Counted from the first letter of the stretch, positions 35,449 to 47,641 are shown. The stretch: DNA of 64,000 bases from Paramarasmius palmivorus (GCA_037176845.1 JAYKXP010000103.1:62001-126000), one strand, 5' to 3'. Notes: generated by a model not told the origin, from the sequence alone. Program-made: numbers and translations.

Positions 35449-35668
35449 ACTTAATGCCGTTTCTGCAATTGGTCTTTCCGTCACTCGTGTTAAATGGATT
35501 CGCTTTATAATGTTCAAATCCATGCGTATCATCTTCCCTGTAACGGTACTATCCAGTTTGAAATTGAAAACAAGGCATCTTTGAAGTTTACACAAGAATT
35601 GCCAAGCTGTCAGGTCCCTTTGCGAAGTGATGTATAGCAATAATCTTTTATTCGGGTCGTATTTACAT

Positions 35669-37840
35669 TCACTGAGTTTCCTTTGGCTCCGACGATTCCG
35701 ATATCGATCCCTCGACGGTTTTGACAGGACCATGGAACCATTTGCGTGCAGATAAGACCCATGAGGCTGATGCAAAGATGATAACTCCCCCGATTATGAC
35801 GATAGCATAGTCTGTGAACAGATTCAAGATTCAAGTCAGCGGTGCCACATCTCACGGACGTTTCAGTACGTACTCATGTCTTCCGGTGTCGGGGACTGAC
35901 TAGGAGGAAATAGAAGCAGCACAACAATAAAAGACACCCAGAGAACCGCCACTATTCCTATTGGTCTAGACCATCGGCCGAGACTGAATGGACCAGGATT
36001 CAATCGGTCTCTACCTCCGATTACGGAGACAAAGATTGGAACGGTGTATGAGGTGTAGAGTCCAGTCACAGCAGCACTGATGCGCTTGCCTAAGTAAACC
36101 CATCAATCAGAATCGAGGGAACAACTGACCCAGCAAGGGAAGATAATGCAGCCTCTGAAAACCCGACTACCCCGCATATCCCAGAAATGACCATCACGAG
36201 CCATACAGCATTGACTGGAGTCAATGTATTCTGATTGATCTTCTTCCACCAGCGCGATCCGGGTAAAGCGTGGTCTCTACGAGTCACACAATTGAGTTTT
36301 AGATTTGAGTAAAAGAAAACGTGTTTGAGCCACCTTGAGAATGCAAAAACCGTCCGAGATGCATCGACGCCTTGTGCAGCACCTGTTACGTACTATTAAT
36401 ACCAAGATTAGGAATGAAATCCCATGTCAAAGAGTTATCGGACGAACCTGGACCACGATGATCAATGACCATATCGCTAGCATCCCGCGTTTCCCGAGAA
36501 CGTCCAGAAACACTTGCCCCATTGGAAGAGGTAGCTCTGATGCAAGAATATCGCTTATGGAAGGAATGACGAAGGATACTGCGATTAGGAGTAACCATCC
36601 GAGACTTGCGGTAGCCGCAACACCAACCAATATCGCAATGGGTGCAGCTCGAGCGGCTCCTGACACTTCCTCAGAGATGTGTGCAGCCGAATCATCTGGG
36701 TGAAGGCAGGTTCAGATAATAGCTTCGATAGCGGAAAGTCAGTCTTTCGTACACCCTGTTAACGTCCACATTGGTGCTGTGAATGATAGTAGAAACGCCC
36801 AGCCATCTTCAGAAGACACATGAGTTTGAATAGACAATGAGGTCGATACGACCATACGCACTGTTTCCCCAACCCGTGTTATTCTCGTATCCTAAAAAGG
36901 CTTCCCTCGTGGACACTTTCCTATCGCCTGAGAGGACTAACAGCGCGATGATTGCCGCCAACGTTGTCCCAACTGCCGGCTATTTGAGTACGAAACCATC
37001 CTATCGCGCTGAAAATGCTCACCGTTGACGATAGTGTAGAAAATGTTGAGACGTGCAAGAACTTTCGTGGCTGCAGAGCATACTAGCCCATGCGTGAATA
37101 GGATGGCAAGTAGGATCCCGTATGTTGCTCCTGCCGACATCACAATGGCACCGTCTGAGCTAACATTGATAGCAGTAGTAATCATTTGAGCACAAGTGAA
37201 GTCTATTGAGCATACGAGGGTGATCTGGCCTGTGATGTTTGCCCAGCCTGAGTAGGAAATGGATGCTATTTAGTTCAAGTTCTACGCGGAATGGAAGTGG
37301 AGACATACCGGTAATCCAACTAGCTAGGGGACCATATCCTGGAGGTGCGAGTTTCGCAGCGAAATAATATAATCCGGCGCTTGTCCTGAGATCTAAAGTC
37401 AAACAACTGAATATACGAATGAGGTGTATTGTCGCACGGCATAGAAGAAGTCAATTCGGCCATGGACAAAGCCACTGTACCAACGAAGAGACATGGTATG
37501 AGCCATCCAAATACCATTCCGATATGGCCACCTAGAATTCCACTAGGCGTTATAAACAAGCGATAATCGACTGCAGGATACTCACCACTGACCAGTCCGA
37601 ATGATAACGTCGAAGAAACTGAAGCTACAACGCCCATGATGGAGAACGCGAAAGCTACTGTTTCGATAAGCTAAAGCACTTCAAAGCCCGCATGATATAG
37701 TAGGTGCAATGGAGACGTACAGAAAACTCTCGTCTGAATTCGCTCTTGTATCCCAAAGTTGCCAAAAGTTCGTCATCGGCATGCCTAACATTGACTTGCT
37801 GGCCTATCGTTTCCGTCTCTACCAACACTTTGTCATCCAT
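35669..37840 (-). CDS. APC-superfamily amino-acid/GABA/choline-type permease
   Basis: Twelve exons (37721-37840, 37586-37670, 37438-37531, 37309-37385, 37023-37247, 36862-36972, 36755-36806, 36448-36695, 36334-36392, 36130-36276, 35874-36076, 35669-35811) encode about 520 residues. Landmarks: FAFSIMGVVASVSSTL, GWANITGQITLVCSIDFTCA, APMWTLT then DDSAAHISEEV, GAAQGVDASRTVFAFSRDHALPGS, and NPGPFSLGRWSRPIG, all in the order of fungal GABA/choline/amino-acid permeases. About 12 TM helices; uptake across the plasma membrane is expected. The sum is one base too long: exon 7 ends ...ACAGG|GTGTAC, whereas ...ACAG|GTGTAC would keep the frame, so there is an extra G in a GGG run or an unusual donor. It converges on the agmatinase (220 bp between stops). 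Confidence 0.85.
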
Positions 37841-37934
37841 CACCACCGGGAAACTTGGCTTCAATGACTGAGCGAGGGTAAGGGTGGTAGCGGGAGAGAA
37901 AGACAGATGTTGGAGCGAGGGAAATGATGTGCAT

Positions 37935-37945
37935 CTATATAAAGC
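37935..37945 (-). promoter_or_regulatory. TATA box of the permease gene
   Basis: The reverse strand reads TTTATATAGA about 95 bp upstream of the ATG at 37840, followed by a pyrimidine-rich stretch (CTTTCTCTCCCGCTACC) typical of fungal transcription starts. This supports the 37840 start over an in-frame ATG at 37948, which lies upstream of the box. Confidence 0.55.
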
Positions 37946-37948
37946 CAT

Positions 37949-38835
37949 TCTATTCACTTACAGGTTGCTTAGTATTTATCATTGGTGCGATAAGAGTCGT
38001 TACATCAGGGTTCCGGCATGGCGCTCAAATGGCGCTGAAGGAAGTGTGATACTATTGACTAACGTGTTTCTTGTCATACTCGAGCTATAAATTTATTTGC
38101 TGGAGGCACTTGTAGTATCCGAGGCCCTAGACATGATGGGCGTCAAAGCGTCGGTCCAAAATGAGTATATCGGAGTATTCGCGAGGACGCACCGCGGATA
38201 TACGATGTCTCATTTACCGCGTTACGCATATGCGGCAAAAGTCATGTTGACCCTGGAGGGTGGAAGCTCCAAGTGCAGCCCGCTCGAAGTCTTGCTGCAG
38301 GGTTAGAAGTCAGTATAGCGGAAGCTGGATACCTTGATGACAGTCTAACCGTTGTAGTGGTTATCCCAGAGTATCAGGTGTATTTGCACTCGGGCTGCAC
38401 GGAGTAAAGCTGAGATCGTGGTTTGGGAATGAATTGAATGCGTGGGAAAAAGAGCGCGTGACGTTGCTTTGTCAGAGTTTGAAATTGGACGCCTAAATGC
38501 TTTTTTGCTTTTTTTTTTGCAGACCCTCCCTACTACTACTCTATCTGCTTTCCCGGTACTAGACAATTCTGAATTTCGTGAGTATATCCAATTTTAGTCT
38601 GGAATGATCACGCACTCATTTTCTGGGAGCAGGTTATTCCAATTCACCATGGATAATGAGGTCTAAACTGGGACCATTCATATAAACGAAACCATTCAGG
38701 ACAGCAAGGACTGAGGCTGAGTAGCCACTTCTACTGGATAGGAAGGAATTGAAGAGACTATGTTGGCGAGAAACCGGGACTAGTACGCTTTGCATAATTC
38801 GCTTGTTCTCCCGCTCATGTCTCCATTTTCACAGA
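37949..38835. other. Intergenic, no gene seen
   Basis: Short frames only. A T-rich run lies near 38508-38518. Nothing recognisable. Confidence 0.4.
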
Positions 38836-39250
38836 TTGACAACGTTGCCATATTCAACCCTCCAATATCCGCTCTGAACGAGTGGGCCACGCGTATCACC
38901 AAGGCGCCTATCGAACCACCATAAGATACCACTCTCTATCGCGGTCATCCAGTTGGATTTTGACTTTGTGTGGTTCTAATCGCACGCCCATAGTTCGAAG
39001 ACCTTTTCCGACAACCTCCTTGATAGTACATTACGTGTCAGTGCTATACAAACATTGCAAATTCCTCTATCACGATGGCTCTTTATCAAGAGCCTCGTGT
39101 TTTGTCCCCCCCCTGATGGACATATTGGTTACATATTTTTTGTCTATTCGTATCTTGCTGCTTACCTTGTCTCTTTCGTCCAGTTAGTATGTTTCCAATC
39201 TCACCCAGCATTCCAAGTGTGGACATAGACTAGTTGCTATCTTCCGGTCT
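38836..39250 (+). pseudogene. Relic coding sequence, unknown family
   Basis: Two stretches read like protein. The first is IDNVAIFNPPISALNEWATR then ITKAPIEPP (38836-38922). The second is SDNLLDSTLRVSAIQTLQIP followed by SRWLFIKSLVFCPPPDGHIG and a hydrophobic segment YIFFVYSYLAAYLVSFVQ (39005-39182). An intron could join them. Downstream to 39930 are further scattered hydrophobic pieces with stops. I do not recognise the family; the region looks like an eroded membrane-protein gene or remnants of a duplication. Confidence 0.3.
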
Positions 39251-40853
39251 TTGCTCGGAGATGGCCAAGCTTCTATTCGCATGATGACCGCTTGAAGAAT
39301 GAGACCAGTTACAATGAAGTACGCATCGACATATTCTGTCTACCCGTACTTCCTCTGACATTTCTTTTAGCACAACCCAACCCAGATGGAGATCCCCGTT
39401 TGTTTGACTACCACACTCTATCATAACTCTGTCGGAGGTGAGTCATACTCTTCTCTTTGTGCGACGTTCGTGATGCTTACGTGTCACTCATATTGCTCAG
39501 ATACCCGTCTCTCGGGTTGAAGGGAATATCTTTGTTAGTTTATGCTCGTACCAATCCAACTTGGGTGCTGGCACCTTTCCAAGGATAAAGTACGCCCCTT
39601 CCCTCGGCCAACTGCTGTGACTCATGAAACTCCCAATTTTTGCTGTTTAGATGGCTCTGTGGATTGTTGGCTTCGTCGGCGGATGTTTTAAACCCTGAGT
39701 CACCGCGTTCCGAACTACCTGTCAATTCCGGCCATATGTGTTTTAACGACTATCTTTGGATGCATGTTAGAGCGCGGCGCCCCTTACGAGGTGTGTGGCG
39801 TAATTATGATTTGGTTCCTCGTTTGTCTGATCGTCCTTTTAGACTCAACATCATTACCTTCGTACCGGTTGTCATGGTATGTGCGCTGATGGTTAATCGG
39901 CCTCCGTGTAATAAGACTTAATGTGTTGTTATTATCCTTAGAACGCCCAAAGACAGTGGATGATAACGGCTGAGGAGCTAGCGCAATAATGATATGCGCG
40001 CCCTTGATGGAACGCTCATCGTTGCCGGACCGTGGCGGGAAGGGACACTGCAAAGAGCGCTAGGGTACACGGACCAGAAAAGATGATCCTCAAACCGGTA
40101 TGCATTCTCCGCCTCGTCTCCACTTTCTGGAGTATGCTGACTGGTGTTCTATAATCAAGGCACATTGTCAAAGGCGTAGCTTCTATCCGCATCGTACTCG
40201 GGAGACCACTTGAGTAGGACTCTTGTGCCTATATCTATGGTTTTTCTTGCCAAGTCACACTTCACCCGTTCTCGCTCGTCAAATCGAGATATAAATGTCA
40301 TCTTCGTCATTGGGGTTTTGTTGATTGTAACCTATGCAGACAAGAAAATTATCAGGTATGCGCTTGATAGCTTCGTCGGACCGAGAGCAATCCAGAGCTG
40401 ACTCCAGCTCTACACAGGTATAATGCTAGACAACATTGCGCCACTATCGTTTCCAGCCCGCTATCATCAGAGACGTCGATTACACCTTGACCATTTCTTG
40501 GCATCCACGGTAGTAGTATGCCTTGTATTGGTATATGGCAACGATAAGTTCTGGTGAACCTCTAGCCAACTCATGGGATCTACTCCCATGTCACTGGACA
40601 AATGGACAAAGAGGCGTTATGAGTCGTCACAGTCAAAGATTTCGTAAATGGACCTCCTGCCGTGGATCGTTGAGTTTGACTGTAAATAGGACGCGGGAGG
40701 TAGGTTCAAACCGATCTGATAGTTCATGTGCTTATCATAGAGTTTCATAGCGCCATTGCAACTATCTCTCCACAAGCCCATCTTTGGCAAACCGTTCACT
40801 GCCATAATTCACACTTAAGGAGTCAACCCCATTCCACCCCATTCCTCATTAAC
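39251..40853. other. Decayed sequence, no intact gene
   Basis: Open frames average under 90 codons and carry many stops; hydrophobic patches such as MIWFLVCLIVLLDSTSL (near 39800) hint at former coding sequence. The last part serves as the promoter of the gene at 40854. Confidence 0.35.
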
Positions 40854-42388
40854 ATGACATCCCTCAAGCTACACCAGATGCCTCAGCTGCCTGCAGATAT
40901 CGGGAAGAAAGTAATGCTCCTTGACCCGAGTACGGATACCATTGTCGACTCCAAAGCTGCAATATCCGCAGTCGATGTGGTACCAGTCGCAGAGGAAGTC
41001 GAGGAAGTCGTATTGCCCGCGAAGAAAGGATACTCCAGTTTGTCACGGTGGTTGAATCGTAAGTAGATTCGTGCATTCGAGTTCTCTTTGACTAAAACTC
41101 AATAATAGTGATCTTCTTCTCGTACTATCGAAAGATCTTCAGCATCGTTTTCTTCGCTAATCTCGGACCCTTCATATACCTCACCATGCGGAACAAGGGT
41201 GCACCAAAAGCATCGGAAACTGGTAATGCTGCCTCTGCCAATCTAATGGTTGCAATCCTCTTTCGCCAGGAGGACTTCGTCAACTTGGTGTACGAACTTG
41301 CTGTAGCCTGTCCGCACAGTGCACCCCTATGGATTCGTCGACGACTGGCAAAAGTCTTTCATTACGGTGGGGCCCATAGTGGCGCTGGCACGGCGGCGGT
41401 TGTTTGGTACATCATGTACACAGCAATCACCACGAAAGACTTCATTGTCCAACCCAATTCCTCATCCTTGGCCACTATGATAACCGCCTACGTGCTCGTG
41501 GTCATGTTCGTTCTCATTCTTGCCGGTGCACACCCCCGCTTCCGTGTCATGTACCATGACCATTTCGAAGCCATGCATCGCTATGCAGGATGGACAGCGC
41601 TTGTCACCTTCTGGATACAGACGGTGTTCGCTGCGAATGAATACCGTGCACTGGAAGATCCTATTCACCCGTTGGGGGCGTACCTCGTTCGGACCCCCAG
41701 CCTTTGGATGCTATCTGTCTCGACAGGGTGTATAATCCTCTCCTGGGCTCGGCTACGCCGATACGAAGTTTACCCGGAGACCCTCTCTAGCCATGCCACT
41801 CGCCTCCACTTCAAATACCGTAACATGAAGCCATTCCTTGGCCTCAAAGTATCCACTCGTCCATTACAGGAATGGCATGCATTTGCTACAATCCCCGAAG
41901 TCGATAGCAATGGCAACCCAGACGGTTTCTCGATGATCGTCTCCAACGCTGGGGACTGGACCAACTCGATGATCCACAGCCCGCCAAGGAAGCTTTGGAT
42001 ACGCGGAGCCCCACTCTATGTGCTTCTTTACCCGACGAAGCTCTTCAAACGCATCGTTGTCGTGGCGACGGGTTCGGGTATAGGGCCCACACTGTCGTTG
42101 TTTCACGCGAACATTACACCACGTCGTGTCTTTTGGTCGACTCCTAGTCCAGAGGCAACCTATGGTGACAAGGTAATCAGTGCTGTGAAGAGAGCTGATG
42201 CCAATGCGAAGATCTGGGATACCCGAAAAGATGGGAGGCCGGATATGGTATTGGAGACTTGGAAGTTGGTGGAAGAATCAAAGGCCGAGGCGGTTTACGT
42301 TGTGTCCAACCCTGCGGTCACAAGGAAGGTCGTGTTTGGTATGGAAAGTCGTGGTGTGCCTGCTTACGGGGCCATATTTGACTCATAA
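40854..42388 (+). CDS. TmpL/NPS12-like membrane FAD/NAD(P) oxidoreductase, copy 1 (494 aa)
   Basis: Exons 40854-41058 and 41109-42388 join at RWLN|LIFFSYY (1485 nt). The N-terminus is soluble (MTSLKLHQMPQLPADIGKKV). Membrane segments follow: FSIVFFANLGPFIYLTM, GAGTAAVVWYIMYTAI, AYVLVVMFVLILAGAHP, YAGWTALVTFWIQTVFAA and WMLSVSTGCIILSW. Histidines in FHYGGAHSG and HPRFRVMYHDHFEAMHRYAG could ligate haem. The C-terminal half looks like a ferredoxin-reductase-type module: KVSTRPLQEWHAFATIP (flavin side) and VVATGSGIGPTLSLF (nucleotide-binding glycine loop), ending GVPAYGAIFDS. The arrangement resembles the C-terminal half of fungal TmpL and of proteins annotated NPS12, but the adenylation domain is absent. 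Transmembrane electron transfer or redox signalling is the likely role (inference). Tandem paralog at 44154. Confidence 0.8.
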
Positions 42389-44153
42389 TTGTATTGCCAG
42401 GAGACGTCGCTGTCTGTAGCCTTTGTTGTGTAAATATGCACTCGAATTCCATGCATATGCTCTGTATGTTCTAGCAGGCCAGGTTTAGGGTTATATTACG
42501 CAACTTTTTTTTGGTCAATCGGCACCGCACTTCTTGATTCCCCTTCACTAGCTTCACTAGCTCTCACTAGCTTCGCTGTTCGCTTAGTACCTCCGAGTCT
42601 CTATGGCTGAAGTGTAAATCTTCGCCGGCAACAGGACATTACCTTTGTATACCGTCGTTCCATCGACACTTATTGGTTTACAATCTCGTTCGGAGTCGGC
42701 CTCGGGGACCTTGACTCCAAAGTCATATTGGCAAAGACCACTAGTTTCTATTGTACGTTCACCATGCACTATCCCAGGCTGCACCGACTTTGCTGATACT
42801 GCCCAATTTCAGTCTATTTACGTGTTAGCCTTTGGTGAAAGGCACAGGATCTCCTGGAGGTTAGTAACATCTCTTGCGCTCTCCACGGCCTAGTAGTAAG
42901 TCGAGTGACACCGGAAATGAACCTCGACGTCAAGTTTGAAGCTTTTTACTATGAGTACCTGTCTAGGCGCCGTACTACTAATACACTGTCTGCTTGACGC
43001 CCTCATATGCCGAGCTACAAACTTTTCTTTTTCAGTTATAAGACGTAAATAGACACCTATACCCGTCTTCTCGCACTCTGCGGACCGCTCATCGGCGCTG
43101 ACAATGTTCTATCGCAGGCACCCTTTGTAGAAGATTTGCTCGCAATTTTGGCACTTTTAGGCTTAACCTACCCACAGACCGTGGAGTCGCCATAAATACG
43201 CTATCAACCTATCTAATTGAATGGCTTCTGGCAGTATCTCTACCATATCATTCGCTTTAGGCCCTGTCGTCCACAGATTCAACCGTGACACTGCCATACG
43301 GAAAGATTTGGACGAGATGAACTGTTGGATCCTATTCAGCCACTACATGCAATATAATGTTATCGAATTGATTAGGGAAATAAAGCTGCCGGGCACTTGG
43401 TAGTACCTTAAGGTGTGCAGCCGACTCTCAGGCTGAAACCATGCGACTCAAGTGCTAACCCCTAGACTTTTTTGGTTACCAGTTCTACTTGCCGTTGTCT
43501 ATTCGATGCCTATCTGGCCTCCGGTGATATGACGGGGCTATGAAGTCTGTCGTCGTGATCGAGTCATGCCTGGAGAGATAGCCGTTTGAGGGAAGAGACA
43601 CGACATAGGTAGATCTCCAAGTGGCGTTTTGCCGAAACTACTGAATTCTGAGAGCATGAAACAGAGGATACGGCGCCACTGGCCTCATCACAGTCCCGTG
43701 CGCTGTCATCAAAGATAGCGGGTTCGTTCGTTCATTTGATTACTTGTCTTCTTTAATGATTGGCATTAACTCTATCTCTGGTGAATCGAGACAATTATTG
43801 ATTTATTATTTACCCACGAACCTAAGAAGCGACTCACTTCCTCTCAGCACTTCTGGTCGTGTAGTATGTATGCGCGACAGTTGATATCACATGCTTCTTC
43901 AAGTGCTGGCCACCATCACAGGCCCATGTTTTCATCGGGACCATCTTCCCGAGGAACGCTTTGCGATAGTTGCACATCTGAGACACGAGACGTAGAAAGC
44001 CTATTTGAACTGATTGATCTCGTTGATCTACCTACGAAGTGGCTTGGCGTAGCGCCTCGAGCGCCGCGCCTCCCGTATAAGAACTTCTCACCGCCTCACA
44101 GGTTATTTAAAGATCTCGGTGTCGAACTTCATATTACATCTTACCTGGTACTC
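42389..44153. other. Intergenic between oxidoreductase duplicates
   Basis: No intact gene. Fragments such as VVSRVTPEMNLDVKFEAFYY (near 42895-42955) suggest decayed coding DNA. The open frame reaching the second gene from 43866 is promoter/5' UTR sequence read in frame by chance. Confidence 0.4.
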
Positions 44154-45707
44154 ATGGCATCCCTTGACCTATCGCAGACCTCTCACATACCTGCTGATAT
44201 CGAAAAGAAAGTCGGTTGCCCTGATTCAACACCCACAAACTCAATGGCCGGCTCCTTTATCGAATGCAAGGACGTTGTGTCTGAGGTCAAGGTGGTACCA
44301 GTTGTTGAGCAAAGCGATTTTTCTCTACCTTCGAAAGAAGGCCATTCCAGTCTCACACGATGGCTCGACCGTAAGTCATCATGATCATCTTTAACCTTGG
44401 TTGAATGTTAACGGAGCTATTTTACAGTGATTTTCTTTTCGTACTATCGAAAGATTTTCAGTATCATATTCTTCGCCAACCTCGGGACTTTCATTTACTT
44501 TGTCGTTCATAATGATGGCACGCCGAAGGCAGCAGATGTTGGAAGTGCAGCTTCGGCCAATCTGATGGTTACGCTTCTTTTCCGTCAAGAGAACTTTGTC
44601 AACTTGGTGTACGAAATCGCGGTAGCGTGTCCGCACAGTGCACCCCTATGGCTTCGCCGACGACTAGCGAAAGTCTTCCATTACGGCGGAGCCCATAGTG
44701 GTGCTGGCACTGCCGCCGTCGTATGGTACATCATGTACACCGCGATTGTTACCAAGGACTACGTTGCCCGAACCGCCACTTCCTCTTTGGCAAACCTCGT
44801 TACATCCTACATTCTCGTCCTCATGTTTGTGTTCATCCTCGCCGGTGCACACCCCCGCTTCCGCGTTTTATACCATGATTACTTTGAAGCCATGCATCGT
44901 TATGCAGGATGGATTGCACTTTGTACCTTTTGGATACATACGATTTTCGCGGCAGACGAGTATCGTGTCCTGGAGGAACCCGTTCGTCCTTTGGGGTTGT
45001 ACCTCATTCACACCTCTAACTTCTGGACGTTGTGCATCTCTACGAGCTGTACTATCCTCTCCTGGGGTCGCCTTCGGCAACACAATGTCTACCCCGAAGT
45101 CCTTTCCAAGCACGCCATTCGTCTCCATTTCAAGTATCGCGATATGCAGCCATTCTATGGTCTCAAAGTCTCCACTCGACCGTTTTTGGAATGGCATGCA
45201 TTTGCAACGATACCAAATGTTGACACCGATGGTAAACCGGATGGTTTCTCAGTGATCGTTTCCAATGCAGGGGATTGGACCAGTGCGACAATCAACAACC
45301 CACCAAAGAAACTTTGGGTACGTGGAGCACCGCTCCATGGTCTCCTTTATACATCAAAGCTTTTCAAGCGCATCGTTGTCGTTGCTACCGGTTCTGGCAT
45401 TGGACCCACACTTTCTTTATTCCACGCCGACATCACACCTCGTCGCATATTTTGGTCAACTCCAAGCCCCGAGATGACATACGGTGAGAAGGTGATCGGT
45501 GCTGTTAAGAGGGCTGATGCCAATGCGAGGATCTGGGATACTCGGAAGGATGGAAGACCTGACATGGTAATGGAGGCATGGAAGTTGGTGAAAGAATCAA
45601 ATGCAGAGGCGGTGTTCATCATATCCAACCCAAAGCTGACAAGGAAGGTTGTATTTGGTATGGAAAGTCGCGGTGTACCGGCCTATGGCGCTATATTCGA
45701 CTCGTAG
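44154..45707 (+). CDS. TmpL/NPS12-like membrane FAD/NAD(P) oxidoreductase, copy 2 (498 aa)
   Basis: Exons 44154-44370 and 44428-45707 (1497 nt) share the intron position and phase of copy 1. The membrane and reductase modules are highly similar (FSYYRKIFSIIFFANLGTFI, FHYGGAHSGAGTAAVVWYIM, VVATGSGIGPTLSLF, GVPAYGAIFDS), while the soluble N-terminus has diverged (MASLDLSQTSHIPADIEKKV). The candidate haem histidines are conserved in both copies. Purifying selection on the catalytic part with a variable N-terminus suggests both copies are active and differ in regulation or partners (inference). Confidence 0.8.
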
Positions 45708-45854
45708 GTAACGAGAAGACACTTACAAAGCACGATATTGTTATCATTCGACTAGTTAGGACTTGCTCCGCACATTTTGTACTACTGCTCGAGAAGGTTA
45801 ACATGGAGATCGATATTTTATGTATGCAATCACCTGTTCGCTGTAGGTACTAGA

Positions 45855-46591
45855 CTACACCCTCTCGACCTCGAAAATCCTTGGTATACTTTGCTCCCAA
45901 GACTTCATGATCTCTGCTCTCCACGTCGTATTCATCGCCGCCTCAAACTCCGGCGACGCCGCCACTTCTTCTATCGTCGTCTCACTACTCAACTCCTGCA
46001 CCCCAAGATACCGCCTTCTCTTGCCCTTCTCTGAAGCCAGGTGATAGTTACCACCCCTTACCCAGCCTTTGATCTTCGAGAGTAAAGGGGTATGTTCCTC
46101 GGCGTACCATTGCTCGAATTCCACTCCTGCACCGGGTATCGGTTTGAGTATCGTTTGCACAAGGTTGAGCCACTTGATGGTTACAAATGGAAGATCGCGA
46201 GATGAGAGCGTTGAAACAACGTCATATTTCTCCAACTCAACCGAAAGTTTGGTATGCGGGGTAGAGGCGGGATTGGAATCAGATAGCACAACCCAATTAG
46301 GCTGCATACCATCGTATGCTTTGTACAGGCTTGGGGTGTCGATGGAGCCAGTTGCATAGAAAGCATCAATGAACCAAGCTGTACCATGGATACTGTGAGA
46401 TTCTAGCAACAGGTCGAGCTGTGTAAAGCCATACCGTGAACCAAGGCCACCTCGTGTTCTTCTGGAATCGTCACATTATCTTTCACTTGCACATATGTGA
46501 CCACAAGTCCGTTGACATAGGCAAGGGATGAAAGTGCCAGGAGGAATACTATGTGGAGAGGCATGGCGGGCTTCCTGTACGTTTCTTCCAC
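45855..46591 (-). CDS. EthD-like dimeric alpha/beta-barrel protein
   Basis: The first exon begins MEETYRKPAM or, more likely, MPLHIVFLLALSSLAYVNG, a hydrophobic leader. A 32 nt intron (donor GTATGG near 46430) keeps frame into HSIHGTAWFIDAFYATGS and the main exon. The second half carries the fold's signature FEQWYAEEHTPLLSKIKGWV followed by GGNYHLAS, RYLGVQEL and ends IPRIFEVERV. Fungal members of this superfamily include monooxygenase-like and stress-related barrels, many uncharacterised; catalysis cannot be assigned. The intron is unusually short, so the 5' model is less certain than the 3' part. Confidence 0.55.
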
Positions 46592-46660
46592 ACTTTAAGT
46601 GACCAGGAGGGGACGGGTACCATCACGAGGAATATCCCTGTCCTGCGCCCACCATGGAGA

Positions 46661-47641
46661 TCAGCGGTGGCGTAGCACATATGGAAATTGAAAGCCAGGA
46701 AGTGTGTGAAGAGGAGACGGAACGCGTCGGAACCGAGTACAACCAGCTGGGTCATACATCTGCAGTGCGGGAAGAAGTTCGATGAATATGATATGAAACT
46801 GCCAACGGGATATGCGATTCCATGTGGTGTCGAAGCAACAAGAAATCGTTGGTCTGCTATATGAATGATCAGTACTGATTCGGGAATGCGGAACCATAGG
46901 TATACGCACCTGTTACCGTCAAATCACCGAGTACGAGCGCGCAGGGGGTGATATACCTTTCGTGTCGAATTATCTGGACTGACATCTGGTGGGATTGGTA
47001 CGTCACTGTTAGGGCCTGGGTAAGGAGAAAAAGGGTAAGCGTACTCTGAGGCTGGATCTTGGTTCGGCCAACCATTTTCCTGCCTGTGGCTATTGACACC
47101 TGCAATATTGGTAAGTCGAATACATAATAACTCAAACTGATACAATGCTCACCATGCATTATCTTCAACGTCCTCGCTCAAACGACACCCGCGAAAAATT
47201 TCGCATTTCACCCGCCTCCTCAAGTAACTCCCGACAGTCAAAGTATCCGTCACAGCATGACGAGGACGACGGATCCCAGCGGGACTCCAGCTCTTCATCT
47301 GCTGTATTCTGTGTCAAAGGCGTCCTCGAGGTCGTAGCATCGCATCCCTGGATTCGAAACTTGGACATTAAAGGTTCGGGCTGGTTCCGGGGGTTTTCCG
47401 AAGGCTCTGCCACATCTTCTGTACCCTGTCCCCTAGCATCTAAGTCCCCACAGTGACAATTCTCCAGTTTCCTCCGTAGAGATTCTACCTCCTCCTTCAG
47501 CTTCCGGTTCTCTTCTTCCTGAACCAGACATCGTTCTTCTAAATCGGCTAGCTGTTTGGCCTTTCTTGCTCGATATTCGCGCTGAAAAACAAGAGAGCGG
47601 GTAAGAGGGGCAGTAACGTCCTGTTTCCTTCCTCTTCCCAT
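46661..47641 (-). CDS. bZIP transcription factor
   Basis: The start is MGRGRKQDVTAPLTRSLVFQ at 47641, matching the MGRGRK start of mushroom bZIPs. The basic region (REYRARKAKQLADLEERC) runs into a leucine heptad coiled coil (EENRKLKEEVESLRRKLEN). A Ser-rich acidic linker follows (ADEELESRWDPSSSSCC). A weak donor (GTTGAA) near 47169 links to an exon beginning VNSHRQENGWPNQDPAS and rich in Tyr/Pro, then an exon containing RISRWQFHIIFIELLPALQM, stopping at 46661. The DNA-binding part is certain; the last two junctions are tentative. Target genes unknown; the neighbouring TmpL-like and MBL genes are candidates only by position. Confidence 0.7.

Noticed and set aside
43866..44153. In-frame upstream extension of the second oxidoreductase
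   Set aside because: No counterpart in copy 1, and the ATG at 44154 matches the position of the copy 1 start.
44427..44429. GTG as start of the 426-codon oxidoreductase frames (also at 41108)
   Set aside because: The GTG straddles an intron acceptor; a coding exon with ATG (44154 and 40854) joins in frame at the same position in both copies.
47145..47456. Forward 103-codon frame within the bZIP region
   Set aside because: Antisense shadow of the bZIP exon, no motifs.
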